Part shown: positions 12,701 to 23,946 of the stretch, in pieces
Numbering within the stretch: the stretch's first letter is position 1
Layout: the number at the start of each line of letters is the position of its first letter
Assembly (NCBI RefSeq): GCF_032854445.1
Contig: NW_027018296.1
Span: 1 to 45,560 of the forward strand
Length of the DNA: 45,560 nucleotides
Reading direction: 5' to 3'
Origin: Liolophura sinensis
Taxonomy: Eukaryota; Mollusca; Polyplacophora; Chitonida; Chitonidae
Translations under genes and position numbers: made by a program
The notes under the pieces: model-generated
Told to the model about the DNA's origin: nothing
What the model saw: only the letters and a program-made list of their open reading frames with translations
Database searches by the model: none

Positions 12701-14608
12701 AAAGATTTCAGGTCTTCTGGGCTACCGAAGGGCACATAACTTATAGTCAAAAGTTGAATATAGTAATGACCAGTCGCGATTGTACAGAGTACAGTGTAGC
12801 CGATTTCAATTAACAAAAAGACCAGGCAAAAATGCAAAAGTGGAAAAACTGTTCCAGTGCTGCTAGTAAGAGGCTAATTCGACGTATTTTGTGAGGAGAA
12901 ATCGAATGGTGCAAACCGCGTTGCTCTCCGACCAATACTTTTGGCTGTAGTGACAATTAAATGATCATTTATGTCGTAATCACATGCCCAGCAACGGCTC
13001 TTACTCCATGGAAACCAGGAAAATTTGCAATTTTTCAACAGCTGCCGATTTCTGGCTCAATTCCGCATCTTTTGGCACCTTATTCATGTGGGTCTGTGGT
13101 CAGTTGTACTTTTTACAGCAGACTGTATCAAGTACCTTGTTTTTTTTATGTACAAATGGTGTGGTTTTTCTACACGTAGATAAAGACATTGAGATTGTCT
13201 TCGACATAGAAGTAAGGCAATTGCTGGGTGAGTTAAATGGGCTTAGCCCAAAGATTTGACGTCTTCTGATTTACCGAAGGGCACATAACATATAGTCAAA
13301 AGTTGAATATAGTATTGACCAGTCGCGATGGTACATAGTACAGTGTAGCCGATTTCAATTAACAAAAAGACCAGGCAAAAATGCAAAATTGGAAAAATTG
13401 TTCCAGTGCTGCTGGTAAGAGTCTAATCCGACGTATTTTGTGACGAGAAATCGAATGGTGCAAACCGCGTTGCTCTCCGACCAATACTTTTGGCTGTCGT
13501 GACAACTGAATGCTCATTTATGCCATAATCACGTGCGTAGCAACGGCTCTTACTCCATAAAAAACCAGGGAAATTTGCAATTTTTCAACAGCTGCCGATG
13601 CCTGGCTCAATTCCAAATCTTTTGGCACCTTACTGAAGTGGGTCAGTGTTCAGTTGTACTTTTTACAGCAGACTGCATCAAGTACCTTGTGTTTTTCACG
13701 TACAAATGGTGTGGTTTTTCTACACGTAGATAAAGACATTGAGATTGTCTTGCACTTAGAAGTAAGGCAATTGCTGGGTGAGTTAAATGGGCTTAGCCGA
13801 AAGATTTCAGGTCTTCTGGGCTACCGAAGGCCACATAACTTTCAGTCAAAAGTTGAATATAGTAATGACCAGTCGCGATTGTACAGAGTACAGTGTAGCC
13901 GATTTCAATTAACAAAAAGACCAGGCAAAAATGCAAAAGTGGAAAAACTGTTCCAGTGCTGCTGGTAAGAGGCTAATCCGACGTATTTTGTGACGAGAAA
14001 TCGAATGGTGCAAACCGCGTTGCTCTCCGACCAATACTTTTGGCTGTAGCGACAATTGAATGATCATTTATGTCATTATCACGTGCCCAGCAACGGCTCT
14101 TACTCCATGGAAACTAGGGATATATGCAATTTTTTAACAGCTGCCGATGCCTGGCCCAATTCCGCATCTTTTGGCACCTTATAAATGTGGGTCAGTGTTT
14201 AGTTGAACTTTTTCCAGCAGACTGTATCAAGTACCTTGTGTTTTTTATGTACAAATGGTGTGGTTTTTCTACACGTAGATAAAGACATTGAGATTGTCTT
14301 GGACTTAGAGATAAGGCAATTGCTGGGTGAGTTAAATGGGCTTAGCCCAAAGATTTGACGTCTTCTGGGCTACCGAAGGGCACATAACTTATAGTCAAAA
14401 GTTGAATATAGTAATGACCAGTCGCGATTGTACAGACTACAGTGTAGCCGGTTTCAATTAACAAAAAGACCAGGCAAAAATGCAAAAGTGGAAAAACTGT
14501 TCCAGTGCTGCTAGTAAGAGGCTAATCCGACGTATTTTGTGACGAGAAATCGAATGGTGCAAACCGCGTTGCTCTGCGACCAATACTTTTGGCTGTAGCG
14601 ACAATTCA

Positions 14609-17353
14609 ATAAATATTGATGTCATAATCACGTGCCCAGCAACGGCTCTTACTCCATGGAAACTAGGGAAATTTGCAATTTTTTAACAGCTGCCGATGCC
14701 TGGCCCAATTCCGCATCTTTTCGAAACTTATAAATGTGGGTCAGTGTTCAGTTGTACTTTTTACAGCAGACTGTATCAAGTACCTTGTGTTTTTTATGTA
14801 CAAATGGTCTGGTTTTTCTACACGTAGATAAAGACATTGAGATTGTCTTGCACTTAGAAGTAAGGCAATTGATGGGTGAGTTAAATGGGCTTAGCCCAAA
14901 GATTTCAGTTCTTCTGGGCTACCGAAGGGCACATAACTTATAGTCAAAAGTTGAATATAGTAATGACCAGTCGCGATTGTACAGAGTACAGTGTAGCCGA
15001 TTTCAATTAACAAAAAGACCAGGCAAAAATGCAAAAGTGGAAAAACTGTTCCAGTGCTGCTAGTAAGAGGCTAATTCGACGTATTTTGTGACGAGAAATC
15101 GAATGGTGCAAACCGCGTTGCTCTCCGACCAATACTTTTGGCTGTAGTGGCAATTAAATGATCATTTATGTCATAATCACGTGCCCAGCAACGGCTCTTA
15201 CTTCATGGAAATCAGGAAAATTTGCAATTTTTCATCAGCTGAGGATTTCTGGCTCAATTCCGCATCTTTTGGCACCTTATTCATGTGGGTCTGTGGTCAG
15301 TTGTACTTTTTACAGCAGACTGTATCAAGTACCTTGTGTTTTTCATGTACAAATGGTGTGGTTTTTCTACACGTAGATAAAGACATTGAGATTGTCTTGC
15401 ACTTAGAAGTAAGGCAATTGCTGGGTGAGTTAAATGGGCTTAGCCCAAAGATTTCAGGTCTTCTGGGCTACCGAAGGGCACATAACTTATAGTCAAAAGT
15501 TGAATATAGTAATGACCAGTCGCGATTGTACAGAGTACAGTGTAGCCGATTTCAATTAACAAAAAGACCAGGTAAAAATGCAAAAGTGGAAAAACTGTTC
15601 CAGTTGCTGCTGGTAAGAGGCTAATCCGACGTATTTTGTGACGAGAAATCGAATGGTGCAATCCGCGTTTCTTTCGGACTAATACTTTTGACTGTAGTGA
15701 CATTTGAATGATCATTTATGTCATAATCACATGCCCAGCAACGGCTCTTACTCCATGGAAACCAGGGATATTTGCAATTTTTCAACAGCTGCCGATGTCT
15801 GGCTCAATTCCGCATCTTTTGGCACCTTACTGAAGTGGGTCAGTGTTCAGTTGAACTTTTTACAGCAGACTGTATCAAGTACCTTGTGTTTTTTATGTAC
15901 ATATGGTGTGGTTTTTCTACACGTAGATAAAGACATTGAGATTGTCTTCGACTTAGAAGTAAGGCAATTGCTGGGTGAGTTAAATGGTCTTAGCCCAAAG
16001 ATTTGACGTCTTCTGATCTACCGAAGGGCACATAACATATAGTCAAAGGTTGAATATAGTAATGACCAGTCGCGATGGTACAGAGTACAGTGTAGCCGAT
16101 TTCAATTAACAAAAAGACCAGGCAAAAATGGAAAGTTGGAAAAATTGTTCCAGTGCTGCTAGTAAGAGGCTAATCCGACGTATTTTGTGACGAGAAATCG
16201 AATGGTGCAAACCGCGTTGCTCTCCGACCAATACTTTTGGCTGTAGCGACAATTCAATGATCATTTATGCCATAATCACGTGCCCAGCAACGGCTCTTAC
16301 TCCATGGAAACCAGGGAAATTTGCAATTTTTTAACAGCTGCCGATGCCTGGCCCAATCCCGCATCTTTTGGCACCTTATAAATGTGGGTCAGTGTTTAGT
16401 TGAACTTTTTACAGCAGACTGTATCAAGTACCTTGTGTTTTTTATGTACAAATGGTCTGGTTTTTCTACACGTAGATAAAGACATTGAGATTGTCTTGCA
16501 CTTAGAAGTAAGGCAATTGCTGGGTGAGTTAAATGGGCTTAGCCCAAAGATTTGACGTCTTCTGGGCTACCGAAGGGCAGATAACATATAGTCAAAAGTT
16601 GAATATAGTAATGACCAGTCGCGATGGTACATAGTACAGTGTAGCCGATTTCAATTAACAAAAAGACCAGGTAAAAATGCAAAAGTGGAAAAACTGTTCC
16701 AGTGCTGCTGGTAAGAGGCTAATCCGACGTATTTTGTGACGAGAAATCGAATGGTGCAAACCGCGTTGTTCTCCGACCAATACGTTTGGCTGTAGCGACA
16801 ATTCAATAAATATTGATGTCATAATCACGTGCCCAGCAACGGCTCTTACTCCATGGAAACTAGGGAAATTTGCAATTTTTTAACAGCTGCCGATGCCTGG
16901 CCCAATTCTGCATCTTTTCGAAACTTATAAATGTGGGTCAGTGTTCAGTTGTACTTTTTACAGCAGACTGTATCAAGTACCTTGTGTTTTTTATGTACAA
17001 ATGGTCTGGTTTTTCTACACGTAGATAAAGACATTGAGATTGTCTTGCACTTAGAAGTAAGGCAATTGCTGGGTGAGTTAAATGGGCTTAGCCCAAAGAT
17101 TTCAGGTCTTCTGGGCTACCGAAGGGCACACAACTTATAGTCAAAAGTTGAACATAGTAATGACCAGTCGCGATTGTACAGAGTACAGTGTAGCCGATTT
17201 CAATTAACAAAAAGACCGGGCAAAAATGCAAAAGTGGAAAAACTGTTGCAGTGCTGCTGGTAAGAGGCTAATCCGACGTATTTTGTGACGAGAAATCGAA
17301 TGGTGCAAACCGCGTTGCTCTCCGACCAATACTTTTGGCTGTAGCGACAATTG
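14609..17353. repeat. K-L-M-N-O block
   Basis: Monomers start near 14609 (K), 15158 (L), 15708 (M), 16257 (N) and 16806 (O). K and O begin ATAAATATTGATG, so they lack the ATGATCAT palindrome, and they carry TTTTCGAAACTTATAAATG where other types have TTTTGGCACC. L has CTTCATGGAAATCAGG and CATCAGCTGAGG. M has GACATTTGAATG, GATGTCTGG and GTACATATGG. N has CCCAATCCCGC. The same order recurs at 26144-28883, and at 35475-37671 without O. Confidence 0.9.
14709..14727 (-). repeat. CENP-B-box-like motif in a K monomer (weak)
   Basis: On the minus strand the K monomer reads TTTCG-AAAAGATG-CGGAA. The mammalian CENP-B box has TTTCG or CTTCG, seven bases, then CGGGA. Here the spacer is eight bases and the last half has one mismatch. 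The motif is confined to K and O monomers (seven copies, near 14.7, 16.9, 20.7, 24.6, 26.2, 28.4 and 35.6 kb), where TTTTCGAAAC replaces TTTTGGCACC. The resemblance may be coincidental. Confidence 0.25.
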
Positions 17354-17904
17354 AATGATCATTGATGTCATAATCACGTGCCCAGCAACGGCTCTTACTC
17401 CATGGAAACTAGGGATATTTGCAATTTTTTAACAGCTGCCGATGCCTGGCCCAATTCCGCATCTTTTGGCACCTTATAAATGTGGGTCAGTGTTTAGTTG
17501 TACTTTTTACAGTAGACTGTATCAAGTACCTTGTGTTTTTTATGTACAAATGGTCTGGTTTTTCTACATGTAGATAAAGACATTGAGATTGTCTTGGACT
17601 TAGAAGTAAGGCAATTGCTAGGTGAGTTAAATGGGCTTAGCCCAAAGATTTGACGTCTTCTGGGCTACCGAAGGGCACACAACTTTTCGTCAAAAGTTGA
17701 ATATAGTAATGACCAGTCGCGATTGTACAGAGTACAGTGTAGCCGATTTCAATTAACAAAAAGACCAGGTAAAAATGCAAGAGTGGAAAAACTGTTCCAG
17801 TTGCTGCTGGTAAGAGGCTAATCCGACGTATTTTGTGACGAGAAATCGAATGGTGCAATCCGCGTTGCTCTCGGACTAATACTTTTGCCTGTAGTGACAA
17901 TTGA
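17354..17904. repeat. P/B hybrid monomer
   Basis: The left part is type P (AAACTAGGGATATTTGC, CCCAATTCCGC, TTATAAATG, ACAGTAGACTG). The right part is type B (GCTAGGTGAG, CACACAACTTTTCGTC, and the B-to-C tail). C follows, as after B elsewhere. The switch lies between about 17513 and 17618. Relative to the 17-mer order P-G-H-I-J-A-B-C, this fusion removes six monomers. A matching hybrid lies at 21200-21749. Confidence 0.88.
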
Positions 17905-20900
17905 ATGATCATTTATGTCATAATCACGTGCCCAGCAACGGCTCTTACTCCATGGAAACCAGGGAAATTTGCAATTTTTCAACAGCTGCCGATGCCTGGC
18001 TCAATTCCGCATCTTTTGGCACCTTACTGAAGTGGGTCAGTGTTCAGTTGTACTTTTTACAGCAGACTGTATCAAGTACCTTGTGTTTTTCATGTACAAA
18101 TGGTGTGGTTTTTCTACACGTAGATAAAGACATTGAGATTGTCTTGCACTTAGAAGTAAGGCAATTGCTGGGTGAGTTAAATGGGCTTAGCCCAAAGATT
18201 TCAGGTCTTCTGGGCTACCGAAGGGCACATAACTTATAGTCAAAAGTTGAATATAGTAATGACCAGTCGCGATTGTACAGAGTACAGTGTAGCCGATTTC
18301 AATTAACAAAAAGACCAGGCAAAAATGCAAAAGTGGAAAAACTGTTCCAGTGCTGCTAGTAAGAGGCTAATTCGACGTATTTTGTGAGGAGAAATCGAAT
18401 GGTGCAAACCGCGTTGCTCTCCGACCAATACTTTTGGCTGTAGTGACAATTAAATGATCATTTATGTCGTAATCACATGCCCAGCAACGGCTCTTACTCC
18501 ATGGAAACCAGGAAAATTTGCAATTTTTCAACAGCTGCCGATTTCTGGCTCAATTCCGCATCTTTTGGCACCTTATTCATGTGGGTCTGTGGTCAGTTGT
18601 ACTTTTTACAGCAGACTGTATCAAGTACCTTGTTTTTTTTATGTACAAATGGTGTGGTTTTTCTACACGTAGATAAAGACATTGAGATTGTCTTCGACAT
18701 AGAAGTAAGGCAATTGCTGGGTGAGTTAAATGGGCTTAGCCCAAAGATTTGACGTCTTCTGATTTACCGAAGGGCACATAACATATAGTCAAAAGTTGAA
18801 TATAGTATTGACCAGTCGCGATGGTACATAGTACAGTGTAGCCGATTTCAATTAACAAAAAGACCAGGCAAAAATGCAAAATTGGAAAAATTGTTCCAGT
18901 GCTGCTGGTAAGAGGCTAATCCGACGTATTTTGTGACGAGAAATCGAATGGTGCAAACCGCGTTGCTCTCCGACCAATACTTTTGGCTGTGGCGACAAAT
19001 TAATGATCATTGATGTCATAATCACGTGCCCAGCAACGGCTCTTACTCCATGGAAACCAGGAAAATTTGCAATTTTTCATCAGCTGAGGATTTCTGGCTC
19101 AATTCCGCATCTTTTGGCACCTTATTCATGTGGGTCTGTGGTCAGTTGTACTTTTTACAGCAGACTGTATCAAGTACCTTGTGTTTTTCATGTACAAATG
19201 GTCTGGTTTTTCTACACGTAGATAAAGACATTGAGATTGTCTTGCACTTAGAAGTAAGGCAATTGCTGGGTGAGTTAAATGGGCTTAGCCCAAAGATTTC
19301 AGGTCTTCTGGGCTACCGAAGGGCACATAACTTATAGTCAAAAGTTGAATATAGTAATGACCAGTCGCGATTGTACAGAGTACAGTGTAGCCGATTTCAA
19401 TTAACAAAAAGACCAGGTAAAAATGCAAAAGTGGAAAAACTGTTCCAGTTGCTGCTGGTAAGAGGCTAATCCGACGTATTTTGTGACGAGAAATCGAATG
19501 GTGCAATCCGCGTTTCTTTCGGACTAATACTTTTGACTGTAGTGACATTTGAATGATCATTTATGTCATAATCACATGCCCAGCAACGGCTCTTACTCCA
19601 TGGAAACCAGGGATATTTGCAATTTTTCAACAGCTGCCGATGTCTGGCTCAATTCCGCATCTTTTGGCACCTTACTGAAGTGGGTCAGTGTTCAGTTGAA
19701 CTTTTTACAGCAGACTGTATCAAGTACCTTGTGTTTTTTATGTACATATGGTGTGGTTTTTCTACACGTAGATAAAGACATTGAGATTGTCTTCGACTTA
19801 GAAGTAAGGCAATTGCTGGGTGAGTTAAATGGTCTTAGCCCAAAGATTTGACGTCTTCTGATCTACCGAAGGGCACATAACATATAGTCAAAGGTTGAAT
19901 ATAGTAATGACCAGTCGCGATGGTACAGAGTACAGTGTAGCCGATTTCAATTAACAAAAAGACCAGGCAAAAATGGAAAGTTGGAAAAATTGTTCCAGTG
20001 CTGCTAGTAAGAGGCTAATCCGACGTATTTTGTGACGAGAAATCGAATGGTGCAAACCGCGTTGCTCTCCGACCAATACTTTTGGCTGTAGCGACAATTC
20101 AATGATCATTTATGCCATAATCACGTGCCCAGCAACGGCTCTTACTCCATGGAAACCAGGGAAATTTGCAATTTTTTAACAGCTGCCGATGCCTGGCCCA
20201 ATCCCGCATCTTTTGGCACCTTATAAATGTGGGTCAGTGTTTAGTTGAACTTTTTACAGCAGACTGTATCAAGTACCTTGTGTTTTTTATGTACAAATGG
20301 TCTGGTTTTTCTACACGTAGATAAAGACATTGAGATTGTCTTGCACTTAGAAGTAAGGCAATTGCTGGGTGAGTTAAATGGGCTTAGCCCAAAGATTTGA
20401 CGTCTTCTGGGCTACCGAAGGGCAGATAACATATAGTCAAAAGTTGAATATAGTAATGACCAGTCGCGATGGTACATAGTACAGTGTAGCCGATTTCAAT
20501 TAACAAAAAGACCAGGTAAAAATGCAAAAGTGGAAAAACTGTTCCAGTGCTGCTGGTAAGAGGCTAATCCGACGTATTTTGTGACGAGAAATCGAATGGT
20601 GCAAACCGCGTTGCTCTCCGACCAATACTTTTGGCTGTAGCGACAATTCAATAAATATTGATGTCATAATCACGTGCCCAGCAACGGCTCTTACTCCATG
20701 GAAACTAGGGAAATTTGCAATTTTTTAACAGCTGCCGATGCCTGGCCCAATTCTGCATCTTTTCGAAACTTATAAATGTGGGTCAGTGTTCAGTTGTACT
20801 TTTTACAGCAGACTGTATCAAGTACCTTGTGTTTTTTATGTACAAATGGTCTGGTTTTTCTACACGTAGATAAAGACATTGAGATTGTCTTGCACTTAGA

Positions 20901-21749
20901 AGTAAGGCAATTGCTGGGTGAGTTAAATGGGCTTAGCCCAAAGATTTCAGGTCTTCTGGGCTACCGAAGGGCACACAACTTATAGTCAAAAGTTGAACAT
21001 AGTAATGACCAGTCGCGATTGTACAGAGTACAGTGTAGCCGATTTCAATTAACAAAAAGACCGGGCAAAAATGCAAAAGTGGAAAAACTGTTGCAGTGCT
21101 GCTGGTAAGAGGCTAATCCGACGTATTTTGTGACGAGAAATCGAATGGTGCAAACCGCGTTGCTCTCCGACCAATACTTTTGGCTGTAGCGACAATTGAA
21201 TGATCATTGATGTCATAATCACGTGCCCAGCAACGGCTCTTACTCCATGGAAACTAGGGATATTTGCAATTTTTTAACAGCTGCCGATGCCTGGCCCAAT
21301 TCCGCATCTTTTGGCACCTTATAAATGTGGGTCAGTGTTTAGTTGTACTTTTTACAGTAGACTGTATCAAGTACCTTGTGTTTTTTATGTACAAATGGTC
21401 TGGTTTTTCTACACGTAGATAAAGACATTGAGATTGTCTTGGACTTAGAAGTAAGGCAATTGCTAGGTGAGTTAAATGGGCTTAGCCCAAAGATTTGACG
21501 TCTTCTGGGCTACCGAAGGGCACACAACTTTTCGTCAAAAGTTGAATATAGTAATGACCAGTCGCGATTGTACAGAGTACAGTGTAGCCGATTTCAATTA
21601 ACAAAAAGACCAGGTAAAAATGCAAGAGTGGAAAAACTGTTCCAGTTGCTGCTGGTAAGAGGCTAATCCGACGTATTTTGTGACGAGAAATCGAATGGTG
21701 CAATCCGCGTTGCTCTCGGACTAATACTTTTGCCTGTAGTGACAATTGA
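17905..21749. repeat. 7-mer HOR unit C-D-L'-M-N-O-P/B (3845 bp)
   Basis: Monomers start at 17905 (C), 18454 (D), 19003 (L'), 19553 (M), 20102 (N), 20650 (O) and 21200 (P/B). The flanks continue the same cycle: M-N-O-P/B precedes it from 15708 and C-D follows it to 22847. Thirteen consecutive monomers therefore make about 1.9 copies with a 3845-bp period. Differences across the offset are very few; one is GTTGTTCTCC..TACGTTTGG near 16770 against GTTGCTCTCC..TACTTTTGG near 20613. Both copies share the P/B fusion, so the fusion came before the duplication. Confidence 0.9.
18991..19090. repeat. Recombinant D-to-L' junction
   Basis: The D monomer at 18454 is normal until CTTTTGGCTGT, then continues GGCGACAAATTAATGATC, which matches neither the usual D-to-E nor the usual K-to-L boundary. 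The next monomer has a generic or D-like left end (CTCCATGGAAACCAGG) instead of L's CTTCATGGAAATCAGG. L-specific sequence starts at CATCAGCTGAGG near 19078. Against the 17-mer, four monomers (E, F', N', K) are missing here. The junction occurs once in the window. Confidence 0.8.
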
Positions 21750-23946
21750 ATGATCATTTATGTCATAATCACGTGCCCAGCAACGGCTCTTACTCCATGG
21801 AAACCAGGGAAATTTGCAATTTTTCAACAGCTGCCGATGCCTGGCTCAATTCCGCATCTTTTGGCACCTTACTGAAGTGGGTCAGTGTTCAGTTGTACTT
21901 TTTACAGCAGACTGTATCAAGTACCTTGTGTTTTTCATGTACAAATGGTGTGGTTTTTCTACACGTAGATAAAGACATTGAGATTGTCTTGCACTTAGAA
22001 GTAAGGCAATTGCTGGGTGAGTTAAATGGGCTTAGCCCAAAGATTTCAGGTCTTCTGGGCTACCGAAGGGCACATAACTTATAGTCAAAAGTTGAATATA
22101 GTAATGACCAGTCGCGATTGTACAGAGTACAGTGTAGCCGATTTCAATTAACAAAAAGACCAGGCAAAAATGCAAAAGTGGAAAAACTGTTCCAGTGCTG
22201 CTAGTAAGAGGCTAATTCGACGTATTTTGTGAGGAGAAATCGAATGGTGCAAACCGCGTTGCTCTCCGACCAATACTTTTGGCTGTAGTGACAATTAAAT
22301 GATCATTTATGTCGTAATCACATGCCCAGCAACGGCTCTTACTCCATGGAAACCAGGAAAATTTGCAATTTTTCAACAGCTGCCGATTTCTGGCTCAATT
22401 CCGCATCTTTTGGCACCTTATTCATGTGGGTCTGTGGTCAGTTGTACTTTTTACAGCAGACTGTATCAAGTACCTTGTTTTTTTTATGTACAAATCGTGT
22501 GGTTTTTCTACACGTAGATAAAGACATTGAGATTGTCTTCGACATAGAAGTAAGGCAATTGCTGGGTGAGTTAAATGGGCTTAGCCCAAAGATTTGACGT
22601 CTTCTGATTTACCGAAGGGCACATAACATATAGTCAAAAGTTGAATATAGTATTGACCAGTCGCGATGGTACATAGTACAGTGTAGCCGATTTCAATTAA
22701 CAAAAAGACCAGGCAAAAATGCAAAATTGGAAAAATTGTTCCAGTGCTGCTGGTAAGAGGCTAATCCGACGTATTTTGTGACGAGAAATCGAATGGTGCA
22801 AACCGCGTTGCTCTCCGACCAATACTTTTGGCTGTCGTGACAACTGAATGCTCATTTATGCCATAATCACGTGCGTAGCAACGGCTCTTACTCCATAAAA
22901 AACCAGGGAAATTTGCAATTTTTCAACAGCTGCCGATGCCTGGCTCAATTCCAAATCTTTTGGCACCTTACTGAAGTGGGTCAGTGTTCAGTTGTACTTT
23001 TTACAGCAGACTGCATCAAGTACCTTGTGTTTTTCACGTACAAATGGTGTGGTTTTTCTACACGTAGATAAAGACATTGAGATTGTCTTGCACTTAGAAG
23101 TAAGGCAATTGCTGGGTGAGTTAAATGGGCTTAGCCGAAAGATTTCAGGTCTTCTGGGCTACCGAAGGCCACATAACTTTCAGTCAAAAGTTGAATATAG
23201 TAATGACCAGTCGCGATTGTACAGAGTACAGTGTAGCCGATTTCAATTAACAAAAAGACCAGGCAAAAATGCAAAAGTGGAAAAACTGTTCCAGTGCTGC
23301 TGGTAAGAGGCTAATCCGACGTATTTTGTGACGAGAAATCGAATGGTGCAAACCGCGTTGCTCTCCGACCAATACTTTTGGCTGTAGCGACAATTGAATG
23401 ATCATTTATGTCATAATCACGTGCCCAGCAACGGCTCTTACTCCATGGAAACTAGGGATATATGCAATTTTTTAACAGCTGCCGATGCCTGGCCCAATTC
23501 CGCATCTTTTGGCACCTTATAAATGTGGGTCAGTGTTTAGTTGAACTTTTTCCAGCAGACTGTATCAAGTACCTTGTGTTTTTTATGTACAAATGGTGTG
23601 GTTTTTCTACACGTAGATAAAGACATTGAGATTGTCTTGGACTTAGAGATAAGGCAATTGCTGGGTGAGTTAAATGGGTTTAGCCCAAAGATTTGACGTC
23701 TTCTGGGCTACCGAAGGGCACATAACTTATAGTCAAAAGTTGAATATAGTAATGACCAGTCGCGATTGTACAGAGTACAGTGTAGCCGGTTTCAATTAAC
23801 AAAAAGACCAGGCAAAAATGCAAAAGTGGAAAAACTGTTCCAGTGCTACTAGTAAGAGGCTAATCCGACGTATTTTGTGACGAGAAATCGAATGGTGCAA
23901 ACCGCGTTGCTCTCCGACCAATACTTTTGGCTGTAACGACAATTCA
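21750..23946. repeat. C-D-E-F' block
   Basis: Monomers start at 21750 (C), 22299 (D), 22848 (E) and 23398 (F'). The block lies exactly 10979 bp (20 monomers) upstream of its counterpart at 32729-34925. The F' here is a complete one: GGGATATATGC on the left, ACTTAGAGATAAGG in the middle, GTGCTACTAGTAAG and GTAACGACAATTCAATG on the right, leading into N'. Confidence 0.9.

Larger units (their letters stand above)
12412..12960. repeat. Exemplar satellite monomer (type C, 549 bp)
   Basis: This monomer is a clean reference copy. Landmarks: ATGATCAT at 12412-12419, CACGTG at 12432-12437, CCATGG at 12457-12462, GATGC/GCATC stem at 12498-12520, ACTGA/TCAGT stem at 12533-12548, quasi-palindrome at 12557-12586, conserved block at about 12614-12652, CTTA/TAAG stem at 12656-12667, GCAATTGC at 12668-12675, GGGCTTAGCCC at 12690-12700, CAGTCGCGATTG at 12771-12782, GTACAGAGTAC at 12782-12792. 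Other type C copies start near 1411, 6913, 17905, 21750 and 32729 and are almost identical. The length, 549, is three times 183, so it is divisible by three and by a plausible nucleosome repeat length. It contains about 15 CpG dinucleotides. Confidence 0.95.
11313..14608. repeat. A-B-C-D-E plus F'/N' hybrid monomer
   Basis: Monomers start at 11313 (A), 11862 (B), 12412 (C), 12961 (D), 13510 (E) and 14060 (hybrid). The last has F' markers on its left (GGGATATATGC, GTTGAACTTTTTCCAGC, ACTTAGAGATAAGG). On its right it has N' markers (GTGCTGCTAGTAAG and CTCTGCGACC near 14570). K follows directly. In the 17-mer F' and N' are separate neighbours, as at 34377 and 34926, so this block has lost one monomer by an F'-to-N' exchange between about 14330 and 14505. 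Confidence 0.85.

Noticed and set aside
16380-16395. TTATAAATG as a possible TATA promoter element in A, F, I, K, N, O and P monomers
   Set aside because: The motif is present only in a subset of types, with no nearby gene, initiator or conserved downstream frame. It is expected by chance in AT-rich repeat DNA.
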